From assembly GCA_038496675.1 (NCBI GenBank), contig CM076656.1, forward strand, positions 22,259,408-22,323,407: a stretch of DNA of 64,000 nucleotides, in the 5' to 3' direction. The translations under genes and the position numbers were made by a program. Below are positions 48,093-60,050 of the stretch, in pieces; within the stretch, counting starts at the first letter, position 1; each line of letters begins with the position of its first letter. The notes beneath the pieces were generated by a model. That model ran no database searches. It had not been told where the DNA came from and saw only the letters and a list, made by a program, of their open reading frames with translations. Source of the DNA: Rachycentron canadum. Lineage: Eukaryota; Chordata; Actinopteri; Carangiformes; Rachycentridae.

Positions 48093-49665
48093 TGATTGAT
48101 TGACCACCTTGTGAATCAGTGCTCACCCCCCACCACCCCTCAGCTCCACCTCCAATCATATCAAAAGCCCCCCCCCCAACTCCGAAAACTCCCAAATGAG
48201 ATACTTTCATACCTCTCTCTCTAGGAGGCGATGGCGCAGAATTGACATTTCCATCCGTTTTTGTACATGGCTAAAAAGAAGCAATTGTGCCAAGTCTCTC
48301 AGTACGCAGAATTACCATACCAATGTTGTATTGAATGTATTATGGGTTGTTGAACAAAGGAAAGACATTTAGATTCCTAACAATACAAATTTTGATTATG
48401 GAGTGTGCTTGAAAAATACAGAAAAAAAGAAAAACAGGAAAAAAAAAACACAAAATAACAAAAAAGGCAGGGCTCTTTCAGGACCTGTTTTGTCATGATT
48501 ACTCAATAGATGGATGAACAGTGTTGAAGGTGTGCTTTGTTGTATTCTGAAATGGGTCCTTCAGTTACTATGCCTGCCTAACAGCTTTGATCAGGCAGCC
48601 GTCAAAGTAGCAAAGTATACTGTATTGTATCTTTATATTTTAATATAGTGTAGGCTTTTGTTTTGAAGTGGGACCAGCTTTTCTCATTTGACCAAGAACA
48701 TTAACACATTTCATGACTTTGTACAGTACGAGGGGAGGAACATCGCTGCCCCATGTTTACATTTTTCTCGAAAATATAAATATTACAGTATATTCTCCAT
48801 ACTTTTGTTTTGGTGAGTCCACATACGTGAATGTCAGAACAAGCTGAGACGAAACGAGCAGAGCCCAAATTCGACTGTTTCAAGCTTTGCTCTTAAAGAT
48901 GCAGTTCTTTGAAGCGCGCCACCTCCAGCGGGCGTTGGAGCAGAGCGTTTTGTCTCTGAATTTGCTGTGTACCTACTGATCATCTCCCGGCTGAAAGACC
49001 CACAGCTGTACTCTGTAGGTCGCTTGAAGTTTTTTGGCTTCGATTTCTGGCACGAAACTTATAGTTAATGGATTCTGGGAAAGCAGCACTTTGCAGCACT
49101 GCATTTTATTCCTCTCTCTTTCTTTGCAGATAATTCATTATGTCAATATATTACAGTCTGGTTTACAGTGAATATATCTACTTCATTATACCAATTAACA
49201 AATGATTAAAATCCAGAGAGCCAGGGCCCACGTAACCTAAGATACATGTGGTTAAAGAGTAATGAAACTTAATTCGAGTCCAGTCATCTCGCGTTAATTA
49301 TGAGCAACAGAACGCAAAATAATGATGAACATGCTTATCACTACAAACATGGCCTGAGGTGCTAACAGCTCCTCCAAAATGAGCGAGTCTAACACAAACA
49401 GCTGATCGGTGTCCACAGGAGTAGAGAAAAAAATTAAACCATGAGGTAGTTTAATAGGAGAAACTGTGGCTTTTTGTTCACTCGAAAGAATCATATCAAG
49501 GATCCAAAACAGCGTTACTGTCGGGGTTTACGTCAGCATGGCATATTCATCCTCAAGTCTCTTCAATCCATGGTTTAAAACAGAGACACTGTACTATAAT
49601 GCCTTAATAGTACCATAGACATTAAATTATCCAGATGCTCTAAATAATATACAACTCATTTGTTT

Positions 49666-49666
<1 letters not shown>

Positions 49667-49707
<41 letters not shown>
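49667..49707. repeat. (CA)n microsatellite in the 3' UTR
   Basis: About 20 uninterrupted CA units inside the proposed negr1 3' UTR. CA repeats in RNA can bind hnRNP L. Confidence 0.9.
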
Positions 49708-49709
<2 letters not shown>

Positions 49710-50913
49710 TTAGGAATTATATCCATTGTCAACCTTTGGCTCTCGCAGGTATTTTCAAATAAGCCAGTCGCATCTGATAAAAATGCAGTATTTGTCGTAC
49801 AGGTTAACATGTTTGCAGGTCTTGTTTGGATTTGGATTATGTTATATTTTGCCCCCCTGTTCAAGGGACTGACCGTCACCGAGTTCACACAGTATTTTCA
49901 CATGAACTTGTAACTGCAAACCTATAGAGAAATAGCCATCGCAGTTAAAAGACTTAAAGCACAAACACTGTTATTACTTTTACGTTTTGTGGTGATTTGT
50001 TTTAAGGTCTGGTAAACTTTTGTTTTTCCTTTTATTGTTTGTACTGAAATTGTTATCAGCTTGTTTTACAAATTATGAAAATACTGCACCATATGATCTT
50101 GTTTAAATGTTAAAGTATAATGAAAATTGGTCAGAAATATATTTATTCTCTTCCTTTATGAAAACAATGTATAAAAGATACATTTGAAACATGTAAAACT
50201 GAATATGTGACATTTATTTGAATGAGGCTCAGTATGGCATAGTTTATAATGTTGTCGGGTTCATTTAGATGCCATGACTGTTGTTGATTTTTTGTCAGAC
50301 AAGTACATTAAAAGAACAATGTTTGCAATCAAATTACCTACTTTTTGAAACAGAGAGGGTGTGAACCAATATAACAGTATTATAGAGCAGAATCAATGTG
50401 TGTATATTTGGAGAAAATAGGATACTTTTTGATCTTTAGAGCCAGTGTGTAGTCATAGTTTTCACACACTTGCGTGTTTGACGATGTGCAGAGAGTATGG
50501 TTGTGCTGCATGTCAAAGTTAACCTGTGTTTTTGAGGTGGCCATTTTACAGATGTTCATACTCTTTATTAATGGAACCAGTTTTCTTCCAAAAAAAAAAA
50601 GAAAAAAAAAAAAGAGAGAAACCTTTTTTTTTTTTTTTTTTGGTTCTTAAACCTGGTCTGAAAATACATACCTCCTACAGATCACCAGGCCATGTTTGTT
50701 TGTGATTTATTTGAATCAACTTTGCTGATGAACTAAAACTGCTATTCAGAGTCATGATAATTATTGTGGCACATTGGTGACAGTCTGGAGTTATGTTGGT
50801 TGCTTATCCGAGCAGTTGAGACCATGCTAGTATTCCATATGAAATGTACTGGATGTTGATTATTTTCAATAATGGTATTAACAAGTCCCTTTTATCCGAT
50901 CACTATTATTTGC

Positions 50914-50919
50914 AATAAA
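50914..50919 (+). terminator. proximal poly(A) signal AATAAA for negr1
   Basis: A canonical hexamer lies about 3.1 kb after the stop, in the context GCAATAAAAG, with a CA dinucleotide 13-18 bases downstream suitable for cleavage. The sequence beyond is not strongly GT-rich, so efficiency is uncertain. Confidence 0.45.
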
Positions 50920-51029
50920 AGTCTTCATGTTACAGTATAAACCCATATCTGAGTTACTGGGCACTCAAAGGGGTTTTTATCACGTAAATGATAGTCAGAA
51001 TCCATCAGTTACACTTTCAAGGACGTCAC

Positions 51030-51780
51030 ACATTAATATTTATAAATCAGGATCTTTGATAATCCAGGATTCTGTGTGCAACATTATCAAATGTTACAAT
51101 TGAATGATTATAAAGCCGACTTCAGGATGTTCTCTGATTTTCTTTATATCTTCTATCCTTCATTTAATATAAACTGAACCGAGAATATATTGATTTATTT
51201 CACACATTCATATTTTCATAATTTTAATCAGGTTCTTTGAAAATTCAGGACTGAACAGCAACTTGTCCTGTCAGCTTGTGCAACTGCAGCATCAGCTAAT
51301 GTTCATTGAATTGATTTGTATATTAAGAATATTTCACATTAATATATATTATTCAGTTAAGTCAGGATCTTTCAGGCCTGAGCAGAAGCTTATCCTGTCA
51401 ATCTGTAACATTATCTAATGTTGCATAAGCTAACGCTAGCTAATAACTACCGTTTACTATCAACTGAGCCTAGCATGTAGTTTACGTCCTCAGTTATAAA
51501 ATAACATGTTAATTCATCACTTACTCTGTCACGTTAGCTAATGCTACATCAGGTACAAGAGCAAACTTTGCAACATTAGCTTATGTTATAATATCTGTCT
51601 TAAGCTAATGTTTCCAATATATCCTTTTTCTACTGTTTTATTTATCAACCAAATAAAATGAGGAACCCCTCGGTTATATCACATGCTACTATTTTAATCA
51701 CATAATCTTTGAAAGCAGCTTGTTCAGTAATGCTAGCTAACGTTGCAGCGGCTAATGTTAGCTAATGTTAGCTAACATTA
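51030..51780. repeat. diverged tandem duplication rich in TTAGCTAA motifs
   Basis: A motif like TCAGGATCTTTGA recurs near 51047, 51228 and 51362, with a weaker version near 51700. The first and third are preceded by CACATTAATAT-type sequence. Units 2 and 3 both continue through a GCA(A/G)CTTGTCCTGTCAGC-like phrase to CTAATGTT. GCTAATGTTAGC and related words accumulate from 51290 on. The block ends in an exact 18-bp palindrome, TAATGTTAGCTAACATTA, at 51763-51780. The unit spacing (about 181, 134 and 336 bp) is irregular, which points to an old and decayed array. Confidence 0.5.
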
Positions 51781-52239
51781 CGACTCGATAAATCATGCAG
51801 GCTTCGATTTAGATGATATTTAATATCTTTAGCATCAATTGTCAAACGTAACGTAATGTTTGTGTAGCGTTCACAGCTAAATATAACTCCACTTGAATGT
51901 AGTGACTGTAATAACAGAGTTTGTTTTAGTGCTGGAGTCAAAATAGTAAAATGAAGAAATAAGATAAAACAGGACTAGTTCTGTGAATGTGAACAGTCTT
52001 TTAAAGCTAAATTAAAGCTGATGAAAATATTTCATAGTTGTTCCTGGTGTAACAAAAGGGGTGAACTTGATCACACTATTTTTCATATTTTTGTTCATTC
52101 ATTGTCTGTTTATACTAATGTCTAATATCTTCTCATATTATTTGAATATAATGTTTGAGCACTCAACAGGTTGAACAGCATTGTCCTGCTTGAAAAGAGC
52201 TGCTGAGCTTAGTAAACACCGGGGTTGTTCCACAGGTTG

Positions 52240-52420
52240 ATGGACACGAGGGGCATATCCATCCATCTTGAGTTATTGAGTCATCTTAATTGTGCCATAT
52301 CATGCAAATCCCGTCCCCTCTGCCCTCAAACACTGCATGAATCCTCAGGAGCCCAGATGGCCAGATGCCGCAGTACATAGGATTAATCACTGTTTGCGCT
52401 GCATCATCATCACTGACAGA
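52240..52420. promoter_or_regulatory. candidate conserved non-coding segment with an octamer
   Basis: A unique-looking block with TTATTGAGTCATCTTAATTG and a perfect ATGCAAAT (52302-52309), free of repeats. Suggestive texture only. Confidence 0.2.
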
Positions 52421-54325
52421 AATGTGTCGCTCAGTATATGATCTGGAGATATTCACAAGCCTAAATCCCTGCTCTTCGTCCTATAATTCACCTGGTAGAT
52501 TATGTTTTTCTTAGTTTTTTTTTTTTTTTGTTTTTTTTTTCTAGCAGCACGGGGCTCTTGAGTTTCCTTTGACCTGAATACACTCTTGACTAAAACATCC
52601 ATGGCTGTGTGTGACCTACCTCTTAAAAGTTCAGCTGAAAAAGTCATGTTGATGCGGAAGCTGAAAAAGGGGCCACGCCACCCACCTGCAGAGATCACTG
52701 CCTCACCTCACGCTCCCGGCCGCTGGTGGAGGGAAAAAGAAATCTCTCCACTTTTAAATTTAAGATAAGAGGATTTTAAATATTCATGCTTGTGCGTATT
52801 ATTGCGGCCCCACAACCCCGACCCTGAATTTTTAAATCGCCCATTTCAAAGCATCCACCTTCTCTCACCTCGATGTTTCAGAATCATACTGTTCTGTTCC
52901 AATACATTTGGTACAAATTTGGATTTGTTGCATTATAAAACAACAGCTGTCTAAAGCGAGTCTCTGAGGAGCTCACGTACTGTACTGAATGTGCCTTTTA
53001 AAGTATTCCATCAATCATACCCCACCCTTATTTAGAGCATTATATCCACAACTCAAGATAAAGCTCTTGTATACAGTATTTTTGCTCCGCTCTGCAGTTT
53101 TCATTACTTTGGCTATTTATAAGAAACAAAACCTTCAGTATCTCAGCACAGAAGCAAATGACAGAACTCCACATAGGCGATATCACATAATTACACGTAT
53201 CTGCACTTGTTTGAAGTAGTTTAATGAAAAATAATTTAGTTTAACAGTTACTGTGCCACGTAACCTCCTAAATAGCAGAGAATGCAAATAAAAAATTGAA
53301 TTATATATAGCTACATGTCACCGTTATTAAAATAATTACAATTAATGAATAGTTAGGTTTTAATGTAGTCATGTGGCGTTAACTTCCAGGGGAACAGAAG
53401 CAGCGTTTGAATCATTTTCATTCAGGATATTATCAAGGCAAACACAACCCGTCCTTACTGCTTGTTGTCACTTCTTTAAGATGGGCAGAGACGGATCTGA
53501 GCGGCACATTTATTCATATTTTTACGTGATTGACAGACTGTAACTGACACTATCGACAGTTTTCCTGCTGGAGACCAGAGTTTGAACAAATAGCAAGAAT
53601 TATTTTGCGGGCGATGTGTGACTCTGGATGTCAGTGTAGGAAACATCATAACAAATTCAAGAGACTGTTGAGACAGCATGTTACTGCAGAGCAAATACTG
53701 TGTTGCCAATAAGAGTCAATGTGGGGAGGTGAGGCAATATATTGCAAGTGACATTAACGCTCTTAAAAGACAAACATGAATGTGTGGTGGCAAACAGTTG
53801 GAATGAGTCATTTTCTATTGCAACTGATACAAATAATCAACCTTTCAGGATACATTTCTGCACATAATGCTTCACAGTGTGTTGTCCTCTCGCCACTAAA
53901 ATATGGATGTCTGCAATTTTTATTCAGCAAATTAATAGATGTAGAGCAGAGTTGTCCTGCAGCAAAACTTAAGGCATCATGTACTAGGTTATGGAAATGA
54001 CTAGCATGGCGTTAAAGTCCCGTTTGGCGTCCGTGGCCAGCGTGAACAGAGAGGAGGCTGGAGGAGCCGTGAGCGAGGGATTCCTCCTGACCCCGTGGTT
54101 AATAAAACCCTTCCTGTGCCTTTGTCAGTTTTAACTGGGAGATTGTGTCATACTACACACTGGAGCTGCTGCCGGGCTCCTGCAGTCGCCATCCCACTCC
54201 CCTGAGCAGCATACTGAGTTGTCAGTATCAAAAAGAAAAAAAACCCCTCTGTTTCTCGAGTGCTAGCATTCAGTCTGGTAGATATGTTTGTTGCACAGCA
54301 GGCAAAACCTATCTCTCCTGTCAAA

Positions 54326-54352
54326 GAAAGAGTAAAAAAAAAAAAAAAAAAA
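54326..54352. repeat. poly-A tract
   Basis: An A-rich run with few interruptions, followed by AAAAGAAAAG. Confidence 0.8.
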
Positions 54353-55241
54353 GAAAAGAAAAGTTGAATTTCTCTCCCTGTAACCAGTCTATTGGCAAGT
54401 TTGATTCAGTTCTAAATGGAAAAAGAAGAAAAAAAAGTTTGTTTTTATAAGAGGCCTCTTTCTTCTCTCTCAAACATTTCAATTGGTACAAAAACTGTGA
54501 GTAATTTCTGACTGGTGTGACTCCCCATTTTCTTTGAGATCTGATAGTGTGGCAGCTGCCAATGTAGGGGGATGTGCTATTTTAAAAAGAGGTTGCATCA
54601 AGTATTTGTCAACCAGTCCCTCATTATTTCCACTGAACTGGAAAATAAGTTGCCAGCCAATGATGCAGAGCCTGAGATAATGCCTGGGTTTTAAAGCAAG
54701 CTATCTAAGCCAGGTCTCTCCATGACGCCAATGACTGAATCACACACTGCGAAGAGTTTTCACGTGAAGCTTCGGGGCGATTGTCAGTTTTCAAGAAGAA
54801 CTGAACGTGTTGCCACAGAGAAAATGTCATAATTTTACTGACGGTAAAATGTAATCCTGTTTCCTTTGGTTTTCATGCCTGGAAAGGCAGATTACACATT
54901 GTTGTTTTTATAAACACTAAATGACACAGAAAATCAGCTCCGTGTAGCACCAGTTCATCGTACACTATGTGTCTCCAGTGTTGTGTTTGTTGAAATGGAG
55001 TGACCTCCAGTAGAGCTCAGTGTATGAGGTTCAGCATTTCTTCTGTTTATTTCTGTGATTTGAATAAATTTTCTTTTCATTTTGTTTTCTTTTTACAGAA
55101 AATAACATGAGTGGCCATAAAAAGGTTTAAAGAAACGTGTATGAACTTTTATTTCTATTTTTTATTTTTTTTAATCTGCTTTTTTTTTTTTTTTTTAAAT
55201 TTAATCTTCATGCTGAAACATAATGTGATGAGAAGTCTGGA

Positions 55242-55247
55242 AATAAA
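55242..55247 (+). terminator. candidate distal poly(A) signal
   Basis: AATAAA in the context GGAAATAAAATG is followed within about 20-30 bases by a TGTGTATGAGGG element, a plausible GU-rich downstream element. It would give a 3' UTR of about 7.4 kb if used by negr1. Confidence 0.35.
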
Positions 55248-55512
55248 ATGTTTACGTAAATGTGTATGAGGGTCCTTTAGCCACCAGGGATATAGTTGTA
55301 CATTTATAGGCTCTAGATCACTGGAATGATATATATGGCTTTAAATGGCATTGATATATCTATATATAATATATATAAATATATATTGATATTTGTCCAG
55401 AACTAAGAAAATTCATGTACTTTAATTACTTTAAAGCTTACATTGTGTATAGCACGTATGCAAGTCCATTTTCATCATGTTTGATGTAATTTTGTAGCAG
55501 TGGTTTGATACT

Positions 55513-55518
55513 AATAAA
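55513..55518 (+). terminator. candidate distal poly(A) signal with a GT-rich downstream element
   Basis: AATAAA in CTAATAAATGG is followed about 25 bases later by TTGTGTTTGTGTTG, a textbook GU-rich downstream element. By local context it is the best-formed polyadenylation site in the window. Use by negr1 would imply a 3' UTR of about 7.7 kb. Confidence 0.4.
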
Positions 55519-55976
55519 TGGCAATTGATGATGGAATTATAGATTGTGTTTGTGTTGAACTGATGTGACCTTTACAGCAGTGGCACAACACTGTCACACT
55601 TTTATATGAGCTCCAGAGAGAAGAGAGAAAGGGTTTGACTGAACATATTCACTCTGCAGCCACACTGGAATAGAATAATTTATTCATAACAACATGTTAC
55701 AGACTAAAAATATCCAAGTCATCCATTAAATGAGCAGATACATTGTGATTTCCTGTGAGTGGCTCATAACTAGAAGCAAAAAACATATTTGAATTGCTCG
55801 GTTTTTTTTTTTTTACATGGGGTTTGATGTCAGCAGAAGGAAAATTTTAATCTGTTTTCTACCATAGTTCTGTGAGATTTAATATAAAATATGTCTGAGC
55901 TAAATTAACACAAAAATTCGATTCTATTACTTTCAGAGAGACTGACATCCCCACTCCTTCTCTTGGGATGTGTCAT

Positions 55977-56178
55977 GGCTATCAGGTTAGCCTGAGAGGG
56001 TTAGCATGACAGGGCTATCAGGTTAGCCTGAGAGGGTTAGCATGACAGGGCTATCAGGTTAGCATGAGAGGGTTAGCAGGTTAGCATGACAGGGCTATCA
56101 GGTTAGCATGGTAGGGTTAGCAGGTTAGCATGATGGGGTTAGCAGGTTAGCATGATAGGGTTAGCAGGTTAGCATGAT
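55977..56178. repeat. GGTTAGCAGGTTAGCATGAT minisatellite (22- and 36-bp units)
   Basis: About 200 bp of tandem units. Two identical 36-bp units start GGCTATCAGGTTAGCCTGAG. A 44-bp variant follows, and then four 22-bp units of the form GGTTAGCAGGTTAGCATGAT plus two bases. The 36-bp unit equals one 22-bp unit plus a 14-bp partial unit (GGGTTAGCATGACA). The high similarity between units indicates recent turnover. Confidence 0.9.
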
Positions 56179-57251
56179 TCAGTGTATCTCTGCAATGAAA
56201 AACACGGATGTGTTTAATGTAATCAAAACTGTTGTTGACATTATATTTTAGTATAATTTACTTAAAGCACCTTTAACAAAGTATTAGTACCGTTCGTACG
56301 TCCTCTGAGCACAGCTTCTCCTTCAGGGCAGGCAACTGGGACAGAGCTAGCTAGCCAGCATGCTAATTTCAGCAGAGGAAAAGAAGAGATAGAAATAGAG
56401 GAAAAAAGTTACTAGTTTTCTGTTAAAATCAAGGGCCTCAGGTCTTTGTGAAAAGGAAAAAAAAAGTTTTGTAGCGCTTGCAACCCAGGGTTAAAGGTGG
56501 GAACAGCTGGTGACGCCAAGCAAAAACCCTCCATAGACCAGACCGTCTCATTTTAATTCAGCCTTCATGGTGTAGCGTGGTCAGAAGTTCAGATTCGGGC
56601 CAAGTCTGAACCTCTTCACCAACACTTAAACTGCTGCTCACAGTCTCTCACCTACCGGAGTCTTCAAAAAGTCAAGAATTCACTGGAGATGGGCAGAGTT
56701 CAGTGCAGTCGTGTTTATTCTTTACAAGAGATAAACCAGAGTCTCCACAATCCAACTGAGGAGGATCTTTTATCGTCAGTTGTCCATCCTTGGACTTCTC
56801 CGCATATTTATCTAAAAAGAAAACGTACCTTACATCACCCCAGAAATAATGGTGTCATATTTTCCAAAATCAGGCTTGTCTGACCAGTTTGAACCAGTTT
56901 CTAATGGTGTCTGGAAATTTGTATGAATTTGTGCTGACATCATTATTTCTCGGGATCCTCAAACCTTTTTTCCTTCCATATCACGTTACAACAAACGTCT
57001 TTGAGCAGAGGCTGGGCAACAAAACTGTCTAAGCTTGGAAATCAAATTCATGAGTGTAGCTGATGGATTGAGTTTATAAAATTAACACCCAGTGTTTATT
57101 ACGCAGACAACACACTGATTATACTTGAGTTACATCTTCCCCGAATTAGGACGCATCTTATGACAGTTCGCCTGTAGCTGCTGAGAAACTCTACCTGTGT
57201 TTGTTGGTATAATGACGGAAAGTTCGGCCGAAACTACGGAAAAACGCTGGC

Positions 57252-57271
57252 AAAAAAAAAAAAAAAAAAAA
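57252..57271. repeat. poly-A tract (20 A)
   Basis: A pure A run. No associated retroelement body was recognised. Confidence 0.85.
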
Positions 57272-57833
57272 GCTTCACCCTCAGTTCTTTCAGGACTCGC
57301 TCTCACCCACGTGGGATTAAAAGATAAACATCAAAGTTGGGTCTCAATCCCAACTCAAACTGAATAAATCGGGACAGTTTCATCTGCTTCACATTTCAGC
57401 TGTTGATCCAATTATGAAAATGACTTCGGGTGTGACAGCTGGTGTTGAGAGATAAATATCATAGACTAGTGTGTGTAGAGATTCTTATCTTGAATCTTCA
57501 GACCCATTCGCTGCAAGTCGTTCTCATACAGATTTTATTAAATCAGTGACTTTCGTGTGTCAACTGAAGGAGACACGGCTTCATCTAAAACAAAGTTAGT
57601 GTCATTTTACGAAGGTCACTCGCCGCCAAATGTCTCTGTAGGTTAACTGCGTCTCCATCCAAAAAGTCTGGACTACATTTTAACAGTGCAACCTTACCGA
57701 TTGAAATCTGTTTGTTTTGTACAAGAAGATAATATAATTGTTGTCTGGAAATCATGAGCAGTAACATAAGGTTTATACTCCTTCCTGACAACCGAAGCCT
57801 GAACATGCTAATCCTCATATTTGTCCCAGGTTT

Positions 57834-57853
57834 AAAAAAAAAAAAAAAAAAAA
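57834..57853. repeat. poly-A tract
   Basis: An A run of about 20 bases after GGTTT. Confidence 0.8.
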
Positions 57854-59275
57854 TACTGTTTCCAAAGACAGGAATTAACTTAACTTCATTTAGTCCAGAC
57901 CACAATCTTTTCTTAACTTTAATCAAAGAGTTTTTATGCCCAAACCTCACTAACCTTTAGCTAAAACCATTGCCGGATCAAGACGAATAAGAGGAACTGT
58001 TTTTTGTAGCAGAGACATGTAGGCGTTCTTCACTTCCACTTCAGACGAGATGTCGTTTCGTTTTGAAAGGACGATTTATTGGAAAAGCTCAACTTTAACA
58101 AGCTGATCAATTGCTCAACAAAATTCAAGCAATGAAATTCTATTATTCCCTGGGTTATGTGTTGACCCAGATGCCCTCCTCTTTCCCACAGCCCCTGTAA
58201 AAGCCAGTCACTTTGACAATGGGGAGTTTGATATGATGACAAATGGTTAAATCCAGTGGCTGAATTATTGACTGGAACCAAAATGTGAGGACAGAATTCC
58301 TGTGGGACAAGAGTTGAGTGGAAACTGCTCTACACTCTAATTGCCCCCCGCCCACCTACTCGTTTCTTTCTTGGCAGCCCTGTGTTGAGTGTTACAGAGC
58401 ACTGATGAACTCTACAACACACTTTAAGTGTTCCAATAATTAAAGCCCACGGAGATTGTCGAGATAAAACACCGCACAACGATAAGCTGCATAAATTCAA
58501 GAGACTTAAACAACAGGTCTGGTCACATTGCTTAATTGCAGTGTCCTTGCAACTGGCATAGCCTGAAACGTTTTATTTTATGATGGTCTACTTACTCACC
58601 TGACGAGACAGCTGAGGCAGAATATGAGAATATGCAAATGTGAGGAGATGGAGTTTATGATCCAGAACTACTCCGTTCAGAGACAGAACAATAACTGACA
58701 GCGCTAGAAGTCAGGACGAAAGTATTTGTGAAATGAAAGTAAGAATAATGAGACCTGTGTCTCAGCCGGATCCCAGCTCTAACGCGGCAATTAGGGCGAC
58801 TGTGACAAGCTAGATGGCCATTTGGCTGATGACGTGCCCCCAGATTTTATCACTTGGAGAAGAACAACAACATCGCGTTGTTTGCATTTCTTTCAAATAT
58901 CTGTCTCCTAGAAATGACACACACACCTACAACTAAACTAGAATAGAAAATATGTTTTGATTGAATCATAATGCTGCCCTAAGTAGGTGTGGGAGGACCC
59001 GTGCGCTGTCCTCAAAACCACAACTATGATTTTTGGTCTTTTCCCAAATCAGTACATTACAGTTTACACACAGATGTTCCACTTTAAGCCAGGAGATCTA
59101 CCAGCTGCTGCTCCGTGTGGTCAGAAAGTTAAAAAGCCAACCAGCCAATCAGGCGATGGAGGGAAAGACACAAACAAGTCTCCTGTATACGATGGGAAAA
59201 CACGACCTTTACCTTTACCAGCAGAAACACTGGCTGTTCCTGCTTATTTCTATTTGATTTCACGTTTAATTATCA

Positions 59276-59302
59276 TGTGTGTGTGTGTGTGTGTGTGTGT
59301 GT
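59276..59302. repeat. (GT)n microsatellite
   Basis: About 14 GT units. Confidence 0.9.
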
Positions 59303-59689
59303 ATGCATGAATGAATGGACATGAATATGTGTCTATAGGAGCCTCTGGGGGTGGGAGGGTGGGGGGGCCATGATCTTCGAGTAATAGTTTAGGTTATTTC
59401 GGTGATGGACTCATATATAGTCATTGTTTTACCTGCAGTGCATTGGATTCAGCTCCCAGTTTATAGAAGCAGCAGGAGCTGAGTGATGATCTGCTCTGTG
59501 AGGGGATCTGCAAAGAAACTTGAATGCACACAAGAAAAACAGCTAGTATCTGTTTCAGAGCATGATTTATTTTGAATATTTTCAAACAGGAACAGTTTGT
59601 CCTAGGTATTTTATTATGACACACAAACACAAGTATAGCACAAGCTGTATTACTTTGAAAATCAGCTGTTTGGGTGAGATAGAGCTACA

Positions 59690-60050
59690 CATAAGTGTCA
59701 ACCCATAGTGACGTCACCCATTGATTTGTGAGTTTGAAGCCTCCAGTTTGTCATTTGTCTATTTTCCTCTAAATGGGACCATGATTCAAAAAATGAACAT
59801 CATGTTGTATTGAAGATTTGAAACTAGAGTCTTAGACCATAAACTCAGTAAGAAAACATTTTCTGAGCTAATAAATCGAAGGAGAAGTGGGGACATTTTC
59901 ACATAGACTTCAATACAATCTGACTTCTTTTTACAACCAGTGAAGTCGCTCCCTGATGGTCATTAGATAAAATGAAGGTTCAAGGCTCTTCAGCATTGCT
60001 TTCACTTTACAGACCCAAAGTCCACGTCCACTTTTATGACCAGTCCATAG
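59690..60050 (+). repeat. repeat A, copy 4 (internally deleted)
   Basis: It starts AAGTGTCAACCCATAGTGAC with an intact CRE TGACGTCA (59709-59716). The neighbouring ATTGG has become ATTGA. It lacks the middle section from the CCATCTTG region to CCTGCTTTATGG. It resumes at TCTATTTTCCTCTAAATGGG, then TTGTATTGAAGATTTGAAAC, CACATAGACTTCAATACAAT and GTCCACGTCCACTTTTATGA, and ends CAGTCCATAG. AATAAA lies at 59870-59875. Confidence 0.8.

Larger units (their letters stand above)
47823..50940 (+). other. negr1: negr1 3' UTR, proximal form
   Basis: The 3' UTR starts directly after the TAG. It is AT-rich with long T runs, a Pumilio-type site at 47998 and a T/GTTT-rich block at 48014-48092. A unique-looking segment at about 48230-48420 could be conserved. 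A CA microsatellite lies at 49667-49707 and an A-tract/T-tract pair at about 50590-50641. The proposed end follows AATAAA at 50914-50919, with cleavage guessed near 50935-50940. Extension to a distal signal near 55.5 kb is equally possible. The boundary is inference; no transcript evidence is available here. Confidence 0.55.
50941..55540 (+). other. possible distal extension of the negr1 3' UTR or 3' flank
   Basis: This interval has no gene-like ORF. It begins with a diverged tandem duplication (51.0-51.8 kb) and then unique AT-rich sequence with T and A tracts. It ends in a segment (54.8-55.5 kb) that has the look of a distal 3' UTR and two good poly(A) signals. Whether it is transcribed as part of negr1 cannot be told from sequence alone. 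Confidence 0.35.

Noticed and set aside
52990..54122. Two miR-124 seed matches (GTGCCTT) near 52990 and 54116
   Set aside because: Two 7-mers in several kilobases are near chance, and it is unknown whether this region is in the mRNA.
55977..56178. GGGTTAG words suggesting interstitial telomere sequence
   Set aside because: The unit is a 22-bp minisatellite; true TTAGGG tandem hexamers are absent.
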